Origin: Desmodus rotundus
Lineage: Eukaryota; Chordata; Mammalia; Chiroptera; Phyllostomidae
Reading direction: 5' to 3'
Length of the DNA: 64,000 nucleotides
NCBI RefSeq assembly: GCF_022682495.2
Contig: NC_071398.1
Location: 95,011,705-95,075,704, forward strand
Shown: positions 11,405 to 21,299 of the stretch, in pieces
How the letters are laid out: each line of letters begins with the position of its first letter
Position numbering within the stretch: the stretch's first letter is position 1
The notes under the pieces: model-generated
What the model was told of the DNA's origin: nothing
What the model saw: the letters and a program-made list of their open reading frames with translations, nothing else
The model's database searches: none
Translations under genes and position numbers: made by a program

Positions 11405-11585
11405 ACCTCCTCAAGTCACGTCGGTCTCTCCGCAGTGAGATAGACCTTACCATCGTCGTTTGGCAGACAAGAAAACTGAAATTCAGAGACGTTAAATAAT
11501 TTTCCCGATGCCAGACAGCTCATTCCTGGAAAGCCTGGAATGTAAAGCAAGGTCCGTCTGCCTCCCGAGTCTGTGATTGGTGTTG
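11405..11585 (-). repeat. MIR SINE, antisense
   Basis: 'tggcagacaagaaaactgaa', 'attcagagacgttaaataat' and 'cagctcattcctggaaagcc' follow the antisense MIR core in order. The copy is old and lacks clear ends. Confidence 0.7.
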
Positions 11586-14090
11586 GGTTTACTCCTTATT
11601 TATAGACAATTCTTTTCGATGTGAGACCTGCCTGCCCCCTCTGAGAATGAGCTGTTGTCCTCCCTGCCCTTTTGTCACTTGGCCCTTTGGCTACACATCC
11701 TCCATTTGGTACACAGAGAAAGAAAAGAAAAAGATGGGATCTAAGCAAAGCCATTGTTTACTCATTGTCAGGCTCCGCCCCCCACTCCCCCCACTGTGTC
11801 TCCTTTGCGTGTACTTCTCCTCCCCTCAGGCTGTACACCCCCTGGGGCAAAAGCCATGTTTTGTCCACCTCTGGCTGCTGCTCCTGCAGGCACGTATAGG
11901 TACGATGGGGGTTAGAGGCAGCTTTGTCACCCTGGCTGGCATCACAGCAAAGGGCAGCAGAAGGAGGGTGCCAGGCACTTGGGGGACTGTGGCACATAAA
12001 TGGGAGGACAGGAACTGCCTTTGAAGGCCCCACCAAAAAGCAGAATCAGTCTATCGGTTGTACACGAAACAGACTGGTTCACGAAGGCTGGAGGGGAGAG
12101 GAGGGAGGAGGTCAGCATCAGCACAGGTTCTCAAAACCCTGGAGCGCAGCGGAGCCAGCCCGTCTGCCGCTGAGTTCCTCTCCTTCTCCCCGGGTGGCCA
12201 GATAGCATCGGGGAGATAGCAAGGAGGAGTGTTTCCTCACTGCTGCCCAGCTGGCCTGGCAGCAGTGACCTTGCTGGCCCTTCCCAGCCCCAGCCTTCCC
12301 TGCCTTAAAAGGGGTGCTGAGGCCAGTGCACTCCTGTAACCCAGAGCATCTGGACCTCATGCCAGGCCTTTGCTGTGACTGGCACCTCACAGGGCTGGTC
12401 AGGTGCTGGGAGAGGAGGGAGCTCCTGTGAGGATGAGGAAGTGCTGAATGAAGGTTTGTAACTGAGCCCCACCTGAACACTGGCTTGGGGAGGGGCCATC
12501 TTCTCTACCAGGCCCACCCCTCCCCAGCTCCTCCTCTGGGGGCTAATTAAAGAATTCATTGGGAGAGGGCAGCGGGAACGGGGAAGAGCAGCACCCACCC
12601 ATAACCCACCCCCCTTTTTGGCTTCCTCAGCTGAAATGGTCATGATCCGATAGGTCCTCAGGGTCGGGGCAAGAACGCACAAGCACGGGTGGGCCGCTCC
12701 CCAACACCTGCAGGGTAAAAGCTTTTGAATGCTCCTTTCACCGGAAAATAAAAGGGGGCTTGGCTTTCTGGGCTGACCCTGCTGGAATCTGCTCTGGCTG
12801 TTCCCTGAAGGCAGCTGCAGTCTCTCAAGGCTGTATGCGCAGGGTAGGGTGGGAGACCAGAGGCGGGGCTCACGCCACCTCGTCAAGGCCTCTTGGAAGG
12901 GGTGAAAGGGTGCAGGGTTGGGCAGAGCCAAGCAGCCAGCACCCCTCTTTTAACCCCTGGAGTGTGGGCTCCCTGAGCAACAGCTCTTACTTAACTGTTA
13001 GAATCACTCTGCGCCAGCCCTGTGATTTTCGGTCTGAATTCACCGAAGCATCCCTTAGAGCATTCCGGAAAAACCTAACCCTTCTTGCCCCTCCCTGCTG
13101 GTGTCAGTTTAAGAATAGCTACAGTGCCTGCTGAGACGTGGGGGGATTATCCACCCTCTCCCAACTTGAAAAAAAATTCTTTATGAATGATTCAGGCCAT
13201 CTTTTCAAGTTTTTATAATTTTTTTGCTGACCCCTATTTCCTTTGAGAGTGGGAGTGACTGGGCTTGAAGCAAAGTCATTTTATTGATTTTTCAGGTTGG
13301 ATAACTTGACACCAAACACTAAGGCAGGGTCCCAGTTATCGTGATGCTTTATGTGCAGGAAGCAGGAGAGACGAGAGGAACAGGTCCCGTCGCTGCGGCA
13401 GGAAGATTTATACCTCGGTGCCAGGCAGACAGCGCGCAGCTGGTGGATCTGGGGGAAATCACTTCTGCTACTTACCGCGCTCAGCGGATGAACGACCCCT
13501 GTTTACTGACACCAGCTTCCGTCACGCCGCTATTTCTTGTCCCCTCGGGAGGAGTGCACATAATTTTCACCATTTCTTTATTTCATTATTTATGTATTTA
13601 CTTACTCTCTCCATATTCCAGGAAGGATTTGAGAAAGCCTACAAAGCAAAGAGAAAAAGGAGTGGGATAAAAATCTGTGACTGGGAAAATTCGTTTCAGA
13701 AACATGTGTCATGAGGTTCTGCCTGTTGATTGGAAATAGGCACCTGTTGGTCTCAGGGCTTTCTAGTGGCCAAATAGATTCACGTAACCCGAAAGGGCAA
13801 AGCTTCATCACCCCCCTCATTCTGGAGAAAACAAGCACTTTTTCCTGTTTCCGAGAACTCACAGAGGTTTCTTTCTTGGGTCCTAATGAAAGGACATTGG
13901 GAGATGGAGCAGCTGCCGTCTCAGTAATGTCTTCAGGCTCTTTCTTGCCTTAGTCCCCCATGCAAGAGGAGGATGTGGGGTCAGCAGAGAATTCAGGGGA
14001 AGACTCCCCACGGGTCAGGAGTGGACACGGCACATGGTACAAGTGCGCGTCTCTCTGCGGGAGGCTTGACCTGTTGATGAGCTTGAGGTC
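11586..14090. other. Unannotated stretch, no gene seen
   Basis: No gene or firmly identifiable repeat. The longest frames (124 codons at 12760-13134 plus, 208 codons at 12305-12931 minus) overlap each other in GC-rich sequence and show no domain. They are most likely chance. A short 'gaaatcacttctgctacttac' segment near 13460 faintly recalls MIR. Confidence 0.4.
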
Positions 14091-14098
14091 CTTTAGAC

Positions 14099-14263
14099 CA
14101 GCTGTTCTCAAAGCATAGCCCTGGGTCTGCCGTGTCCCCATCAACCGAGGAGTTACTAGACACGCGAGTTTTCGAGCTCCACCTGGGTCTACGAATCAGA
14201 AACTCGGGGCGGGGGGGTGGAATCTAGGCTGTAACCGTTCCTGATGTGATTCGAAGACCAGTG
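14099..14263 (+). mobile_element. MER5A-like hAT-Charlie MITE
   Basis: The left terminus 'cagctgttctcaaagcatag' and the right terminus 'gattcgaagaccagtg' are decayed copies of the family's complementary ends (CAGTGGTTCTCAAA and its complement). The interior reads 'ctccacctgggtctacgaat' and 'cagaaactcggggcggg', matching the body of MER5A, but as a rearranged short copy. It is non-autonomous, with no transposase. The expected 8-bp target duplication is no longer convincing. Confidence 0.7.
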
Positions 14264-14425
14264 ACATAGAGATGAGTGATGACTAGCTGGCACGTCCTTC
14301 CGACTGACAATTACAGAAATGATACTTTTTGCCTCTGATCCTTTGATTAGAGCTGGGCAGCAGGTAGTTTGACGGCATATATTTTTGGCAAGAGTCTGGA
14401 TAGCGAATGCTTGTGTTGTTAATTA

Positions 14426-14438
14426 AAAGCAGATTCAT
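14426..14438. repeat. Target-site duplication, left copy (VES SINE 2)
   Basis: 'aaagcagattcat' just before the SINE head matches 'aaagcagatccat' at 14653-14665 in 12 of 13 bases. Confidence 0.85.
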
Positions 14439-14652
14439 GCCCTGGCGAGGTGGCTCAGTTGGTTGGAGCATCATTCCGGTTCAATTCCCAGTCAGGGCAC
14501 ATACAGGAGGCAGCCAATCGATGTTTCTCTCTCATATTGATGTTTCTCTCTCCCCCGCCCCTTCCTCCCTCCCTCCCTTTCTGTCTCTTTAAAAAAAAAA
14601 AAACAATTCAATAAGCATATCCTCAGGTGAGGATTTTTAAGAAATCCTATAC
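14439..14652 (+). mobile_element. VES SINE, copy 2 (shortened head, different subtype)
   Basis: This second bat VES SINE begins 'gccctggcgaggtggctcag'. It has an A-box-like 'tggctcagttg' at 14451-14461 and an intact-looking B box, 'ggttcaattcc', at 14478-14488. The spacing between boxes is shortened by a deletion in the tRNA-like head. The body has 'gcagccaatcgatgtttctc' and a repeated 'attgatgtttctctc' motif. After a C/T-rich stretch it carries 13 A residues in mid-element and then the subtype-specific tail 'ataagcatatcctcaggtga'. The duplications at 14426 and 14653 show that this tail belongs to the element and that the internal A run is not its end. It differs from copy 1 in both head and tail, so two VES subfamilies are present. 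Confidence 0.93.
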
Positions 14653-14665
14653 AAAGCAGATCCAT
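14653..14665. repeat. Target-site duplication, right copy (VES SINE 2)
   Basis: 'aaagcagatccat' repeats 14426-14438 with a single T-to-C change. Confidence 0.85.
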
Positions 14666-14949
14666 AAACTTTCAAAACAACTCAGAGGAAGGTCTGCTTG
14701 CCCTTCTGCCTCTTCTGCAGGGGGAGTCTCCCTGGAGGTCCTCGGACTCCCTGCTCAGCTCCGAAGGCTTCCAGGGCAGGCCAGCAGGGCCCAGCTCTTC
14801 TCTCTGAAGACACCTTTGCTACACAGTGTGCTTGTCTCCCTGGCTCCTTTTCAACTGTTCTTAAGTGTTTTGTGTGTGTGTTTGTTCTTTCCTTCCTACC
14901 GTCCCTCCCAGCTCTAAAATCCTAGGGTTATTCCATGAGAGAGAAAGAG

Positions 14950-15310
14950 AAGAAAAAGAGCCCAGAAGCTGGAAGAGACTATACAGATCGTGTAACGCAG
15001 CCTCCGCGTTTTACAGAACGCAGGCGGCTCCAGAGCGGGGACAGTTTCCCTTCCTGCATCTCTTAGCTCAGTACCTGGCACGTAACAGGCTCTTGGTGAC
15101 TCTTAGTCAAATCTGCTTGTTCGCTGTATGTAGTGTTTCCTAATTTTCACCTGCCTTACGGCATTTTATCCCCACAAATACTCAGCGGGTATTATCGCCC
15201 CCACTTTCAGTTAAAAACTGAAGCTTCAGCAGTTGGATGTTGACTGAGGTTTCCCAGCTTTCAGGAGTGCAGGTCCAGACTGGAACTCAGGCCCCTCGGC
15301 TTCTGGCTCA
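14950..15310 (-). repeat. MIR-type SINE remnants (two pieces)
   Basis: Two pieces resemble MIR. The first, at about 14960-15045, has 'gttttacagaacgcaggcgg' and 'ctccagagcggggacagttt'. The second, at about 15140-15305, has 'taaaaactgaagcttcagca' and 'agtgcaggtccagactggaa'. Both are antisense to the family core. Between them 'cagtacctggcacgtaacag' resembles the sense 3' tail of a MIR or L2. The pieces are too diverged for subfamily assignment. Confidence 0.45.
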
Positions 15311-16440
15311 TTCACCTTTCCCCTCTCTGCCCTTGGTGTCTCCCCTTGTGCCTAGAACCCAGCCAGCCACACACTGGGCCCCTGCTCCCCCAAAGTATGT
15401 AAACCCAGTGTCTCACTTCTGTGTAAATAGTGGCCATGGTCAGCTCAAGGGGACTGAGGAAAGGGCCTTGGCATTTCGGTGACTCCAGACAGACTCCACA
15501 CCCCTTCACGTCTGAGCAAGGACTGCCGGTGTGACCTTACCAAACCTCTGCTCGCCGTAGAGCAAGCGCGGGGAGTGACGGTTCCTGCCAGACTCCTCAG
15601 AGAGGTGCAGCTGCCAGGCTATCAAAACCAGCTCAACACAAACCACAGATAAAGGCCTCTCTCATCCTCGTGTTTCTACACTTGTGGACCTAGTTCTGCA
15701 CACGTATAAATGTGGGTGCATGTGAAGAGACTGCGTGTCATTTCTAATCCAGGCAAAGTGATTGGATCTCAGCAAAATTAGCCTAAACAAATGCAGCAGA
15801 GAGTGGCAGGAAGGATGACAAAGTGTCAGAATGAGGAAAGGCAAGAAATCGTTTCACTCAAGAGCATAGACAGACCCAGAAGTTCCTTTGCTGCGTGTGT
15901 TTTTCATCCTCTACCTGCTTTTGAGGGGATTGTCTTGTCCCCTCCCTTGTAACCTTTTTTGGGTTCAGGTTAGCATTTTCTGTGACTTTCCCGAAGGTCA
16001 AGGCCGCTGGTGGCCCACAGGGTGCCTTTGTAAAAGTTAAGAAAAGGCTCTCTTTTCTCCAAGTAGACTTGACCCCAAAGAGGGAGGATGGCTGAGAGCA
16101 TAGAACCTGGACTGAACTCCACTCCTCACCTGCCACTCGTGTGCCACTACCGACTCACCTGTCCATGGCAGCCCTGTCTCTGTGTGCAAGCCCCGTGTGC
16201 ATGACAGCCGCCAGGCCGTTGACCCCATGAGGTCCGCGTCTGGGGGTGCAGCACACATAGGGCCTAAATAGGAGCCTAGCTGTCTGTTAATGACCATTAA
16301 GTCATAGCCATCGGCAGCCTACGACAACACACACGACTGCTTGCTGAACTACGTCACACACGGTGGGCGGCCACGTCTCCCATCCCCCTGATTTTATAAG
16401 ACATCTCATTAGGCAAGTTCAGATTAACAATTCATGATAC
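15311..16440. other. Unannotated stretch, no gene seen
   Basis: No exon or firm repeat. A weak MIR-like head ('gagagcatagaacctggact') sits near 16092, too short to call separately. Confidence 0.4.
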
Positions 16441-16444
16441 TAAT

Positions 16445-16705
16445 GAGACTGCTAGTAATAGCTAACACATATTTAATGCCATCTGCCAGGCATTATTCCA
16501 AATACCCCAGGTATTAGCTCATGTAATCCTCTCAACACTTCTGAAAGGTAGTTACTGTTGTCATCCCCATTACAGAAATGCAGGACGTCTTTGAAACACA
16601 GACAAGTTAAATGACCTGGCCCAGGTCACAGGTCATAAGTGGTAAAGCTGAGATTCCAGCCCAGGTCCAGCGTCAGAGTCTGTGCTGTTAACCACTGTGA
16701 TACTC
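16445..16705 (-). repeat. MIR SINE, near full length, antisense
   Basis: This is the best-preserved MIR in the window. In antisense order it shows 'aatagctaacacatatttaa', 'tctgccaggcattattccaa', 'tattagctcatgtaatcctc', 'cccattacagaaatgcagga', 'caggtcacaggtcataagtg' and 'tctgtgctgttaaccactgt'. These span the family from tail to tRNA-like head. Confidence 0.9.
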
Positions 16706-18235
16706 ATGTAGAATGCCGGACACGCAGAGGATGCTGGGATAGCTACGTACGTTGTCAGACGGAAGTCCTCCCATCTCATTTCACCCCGCTGCACTGCTGA
16801 GGACCATCCGAGCCACCCAGCATGGGCCAGCCCCTCCAGGCTAAAGGGTGCTTCCTAGATGGGTTGAACCATCCTCTTGCCGTGAGTCAGAACCCGCCTA
16901 GCTGCCTGGGAAGTCCATGTTCTAGTTTCAAGTGGGACAGGACACACTGGGGAGAACTGCACTTGGAAGCATCCATCTTAGAGGAAGCCTGGGCTGCTGC
17001 AGCCACCACCCCTCTCCCCACCCCCACCCCACCATGGCCCCTGCCAGGAGCCACAGGCCTCCCTACTCGGCCACCTTCAGGCCAGGCCTCATTACCACTA
17101 ATGATGACATGAGTGCTGCCCAAGCGCTGTCTGGGTCCCCATTAGTCCTGTTGCCACCGCTCGGCTGCACCTCTGAAATACAGACCCGCCAGTCTTCACA
17201 TTTCTTGGTAATGCTCTAATGGTCCGCTTCTGTTGTCATAGCAACACCAACACCACTCCAGGAGCCCTCTGAGTACCTGAGGTGGGAGCAGAGAGGGTGT
17301 GTTTGTCCCCGTGGGTCCTGTGTGGTGGCTCGGGTGGGCATTGCTGTGACAGTGTTGGCTCAGCACAGCCAGGAGGGACCAAAGGGAAAAGCAGGGATTC
17401 TGGCGGGACTCAGGCTGGCTGAGCTGAGACTCTTCCCTCTGCTCAGGCCTCCCTGCTCCTGCTCCAAGACCCCCAGGCCTCCTCGAATCTCTGCTGTGGC
17501 TGCAGCCCACCCTCAGGGTTTCCTCCTGTGTAGGAGAGGGTGTGGGGCGGAGTCTGGACGCCACAGCTTCCTGTCCACTTTTGTGTTATGTGACCTTGGG
17601 GAATCCCTGGAACTCACTTAGAGCTGGAGACCTAAGAGTACAAGGGGTTTAAGGGGGCACCTCCTCTCTGCCCACCAACTCCTCCCTGCTGGGCAGCTGC
17701 CCTCAGGGAGTTTACAATCCATTAGAACATTCCAGAAAAGGGATTTGTCATGAAGTAAGAAGTGAGTCTCACATACCACTAAGCAGCTAGGTGCCTGGAT
17801 TAATGGGGTTGGTCTCACTAGATTGTTGGCTATTTGAGTGACTTCTCGTAGGAATGGCACACACAAGACGCCTGGCTAAAGTCTCTGGGCCAATGTCACA
17901 TGGGACCCGCATTCTGTGTGCAGAGTCCATACTTTCTTTAAAAATGTCTCTTTATTCATTTTGGCCTATAGTTTTAGACCCTCACAATCTTTTAAAATCT
18001 GGATTCTCACAGTCGCCATGCCCTGTTTCCGCCTTCCGTTCATACGGTCTCTGTGCACTTGATAAGCATGTATTCTGTGCTCACGCCCAAGGCCTTGAAG
18101 GCCTGGAACACATGTTCACTAAAAGCCGTAACTACTTCATTTGCATTCATTCACACAGCCCCGCGTGCAAGCTCTGTTTGCGTCCCATGAGAAATAGAAC
18201 ATCAGTTCCAGTGGGCTGACTCGTTTTTATTTCTC
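16706..18235. other. Unannotated stretch, no gene seen
   Basis: No gene or firm repeat. The many overlapping short frames between 16820 and 17620 on both strands lie in GC-rich sequence and have no domain. Confidence 0.4.
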
Positions 18236-18239
18236 AGTG

Positions 18240-18370
18240 GAGTGGCAGATGACGTGACCCTGACCCAGTCACTTAACCCGTTTGGCTGTCCTTTCGGTAG
18301 ATGCTCTATGAATAACAAAGTGAACTGGAATAAGGAGTTGAACTAAATGAGGTCTACGGTTAAATCACCA
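18240..18370 (+). repeat. MIR-family SINE fragment (MIR3-like)
   Basis: 'cccagtcacttaacccgttt', then 'agttgaactaaatgaggtct' and 'acggttaaat', follow the sense order of the MIR family, whose usual form is 'gtcacttaacctctctgggcctc...ggttggactagatgatctctaaggt'. Confidence 0.55.
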
Positions 18371-19389
18371 GTAAGAAAACACCTTGCATTGCATGGTATT
18401 TGCATGACAATTACTTCTGGAGAGACAGTCACACATTCGGCTTCCGGGAACGATTACTTTTCACTTTGTTCTTCAGACACTGCCCTGTTCACCAAAGCCA
18501 GAGTGTTGCACGCTGCCTGTTCTCCCTGGCATCCGCAGCACACAGCTTCGTGCTCTGGTGTGGTCGGCTCGTAAGGATTAGTTGTTGATAATACAGGTGA
18601 GACCCAGAAGAGATAACCAAAGATTATCTAGATCCTTGAGGATGCCTTGAGAAGCTGGATGTAAAGACTCTTGTCCCAAAAGTCTATTCAATTTTCACTG
18701 ACCTTTCCATTTGTTCGTCAGTTTGGGCACTTAGAATGGAAACAAGTATTCTGCACTTAGGGGAACAATTTTTATAGAAAAACCAGTAATTTCGATTCTC
18801 ATGAAAATTCTTCCCCACCCCCCACCCACTGCCATCTACTTTCTTTCCCTTTACTTTTCTTTCGGGCCAGGCCCTTGCCCTCAAGGTCCGTGTACCAATG
18901 CTAATTTCCACATCTGGTCCAGTTGCCAACCGCCCCCCCCCACAGCCTATACACACTCCCATACACTCCTCAGCGGGAGCTTTATCTCAGTATCCCAAAC
19001 AAACAGGCCTCCTCCCTGACCTAAAACATCACCGGATAGACAGTCCACGTTGGAAAATGGGCCCCAGGGTCACGAAAGTCAGGGCAAGCTGCTGAAAGGT
19101 CAGCTCCAGGGTACAATTTGAACTTGGGCATAGCCATGTGCAGCTGGGCATCTTGAGACTAAAGTGGCCTTCAGGCGGGCAGTGAAGCTGAGTGCCCCCT
19201 CTGTCCACAGGATCCCAGACTGGCTCCAGGTGGGGGGACCCAGCCGTGCTTTCCCTTCCCATGAGCCTCTGGAAGCCACACAAGGACAAGTACAGAACGA
19301 AGTGACTCCTGACATCCCCTAGGAAACACTGTCTCTCACAGGAGCATCATCTGGCATCTTATAACCAGAGCTCTGTTTCCAGCCCGGAA

Positions 19390-19427
19390 GGGAGGGGGTG
19401 GGGGGCGGGGGGACAGGGGAGGAGGGG
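19390..19427 (+). other. G-run tract with quadruplex potential
   Basis: Within 38 bases there are G runs of 3, 5, 6, 6, 4 and 4, separated by loops of one to three bases. This meets the usual sequence rule for an intramolecular G-quadruplex. It may also be simple low-complexity DNA prone to length error. Confidence 0.6.
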
Positions 19428-19689
19428 ACTTGGCCTGGGATTCTGGGCAGCCCATCCCAGCCCTGCTCCCAGGGGACCAATGAGATAATGTTTGGGAAGC
19501 TTTCTGAAATGCTCAGAAGAAATGACTGTGAATGCAAAACGCCATTATGTGAGGGTTCGCATCTAGTTCCCAGAGCTGATAACCCTGAAATATGCATCCC
19601 TTTCCCAGTAGAAATTCTCCACCCTTCTAATCCACTCAGAGGTGAGACGTTTTAGGAAAATTTTAGACATTTCTCTTCAGTCTCTTTGG

Positions 19690-20060
19690 ACAAGGAAGAA
19701 CATTAAATAAGCACACTTTGGCTGCTTACAAAAGAGCTGTTTTGACCAAAATCATTCAAAAAGCCTGAGCTTTATGACTTCAAATTTAGCTGGTCCTTAG
19801 TTCCCACTGAGATAAATGGAGCAGTGTTCAATCTGAAGGGAAAATTGGTTCGGCAAGGTCCTGATGTTTGCGGCCGCCATTCAGGGGGTGCTGAACAGAG
19901 GCTGATTTTTTCATGACAAAATTGTTTCTTTCAGGAGAAATTATTTCAGTGACTTTCCCCACCCTGAAAAATGAAGTTCGTTATTTTGGCAATAATTCAT
20001 CTTTCCAATTTGGGAAGATCGTTGATTTTCAGAAGCCGCTCAACGTCCTTTTTCTGATGT
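19690..20060. other. Candidate conserved non-coding element
   Basis: A repeat-free, moderately AT-rich stretch with many intact-looking transcription-factor-like words. Examples are 'aaaaagcctgagctttatga', 'gaaattatttcagtgacttt', 'tttggcaataattcatcttt' and 'tttgggaagatcgttgattt'. It includes a GCGGCCGC at about 19870 in otherwise CpG-poor sequence. No repeat family is recognised and no long frame crosses it. An enhancer is a guess from composition only. Confidence 0.3.
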
Positions 20061-21114
20061 AGATTCAGTCCCCGGGTAGCAGAAGAGCCCACCGTAGAGG
20101 TCATTGCGGTGTGCGCCGCAGGAGTCTCAATCGGGAAGATGTGGGGGCCTGGCAGACAACATTGGGGGGCTGCAGGGGGAGTAGGCCGGACATCATGACA
20201 ACCACCCTGGGCCTCTGGAGGGGAGGAACCCTTTTTCCTTCTACCCTCCTAGGTCCTTGACTCGGGCCCTGCAAGTCAGACTGACAGGAGCCAGACTGAC
20301 ACCATGGAAACAGCAGAGGTTTCTTAACACACACTGCACACGGCCCACGGGGGCACTTGGTGAAGAGTAGCTCGAAGGGGTGGTTAGAACTTGGGGCTGA
20401 TGCAGCCTCTTAGAGAAAAGCCATAATTCTATAGAGAAGTGAGCAGCCCCAAGAAATGGGGTTTCGGCTTTCAGGGGCAGCAAACTGGGAAGGTCGCTAT
20501 GGGGGGGAAGCATGTGGAAGGTAAGGGTTCATTAGTGAGCTGTGTTTGTGGGGACTCTTTCCGAGCCTCGTCTCCGACAATGTCCTCTCGTCTCCCTGGG
20601 GGGCTTGTTCTCCCCTCCCAGCCCCGGGCAGTGGGGCAGGGACACCTTCACACGGGAGAGTGTGGTCTGCTTTCAGGCCGAGAGGGAGGGCAGACTGCTC
20701 TTCCCATGTCTGTTTGCTGACTGCATCCCGCTCAAAATAGGCCTGTGTCCGAGCGGCATATTGAGCACCTTCCCCTCTGCGTTGGGAGCGGTAGGAAGTG
20801 CAGAAACACAGTTCTGGGGTTTCTTCCAGTTTTTCAAGGGAAGCCAGAAAACGGTAATTCTAGATGCCATCTCTCCATTTTAAATATGATTCACAAATTA
20901 TTATTTTTTGACACTGTGCAGCCAAACCACACATCCCGGCCATGAGATACTGTTTTCAACTTGGATTTAAATGCACATGAACTTTCCAATGAGATTGTAG
21001 TGGAGGGGGGAAAATGAATTTTTCTCTCTTAAGACCCAAGTATCTTATCGTAACAGAGAATCATAGACTCCTGCCAGCTTCTTTTTCTCCATCTTGGTGG
21101 TTCTCTTTTTTCTA

Positions 21115-21295
21115 TCAGCTTGCTTAGTTTCTCTCTCCGTGTCTCAGCGTCCGCATTTATGAAATCGGTATAATAAGGGCACCTACCTCCTAGGATGTTG
21201 CAATAAATGAGAGAATGTATCCAAAAACGCCAGGACACTGGCGCGTAATGAGCACTCGGTAAACGCCGTCCTTTGACCTTTGTCAGCTCATTTTT
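21115..21295 (+). repeat. MIR SINE, sense
   Basis: 'tgtctcagcgtccgcattta', 'ggtataataagggcacctac', 'ctcctaggatgttgcaataa' and 'cgtaatgagcactcggtaaa' follow the sense MIR order, from the 'cctcagtttcctcatctgtaaa' region to the 'agtaagcgctcaataaatg' tail. Confidence 0.8.
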
Positions 21296-21299
21296 AACT

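Noticed and set aside
12305..12931. 208-codon minus-strand frame
   Set aside because: Overlaps other long frames on the opposite strand in GC-rich sequence and has no recognisable motif.
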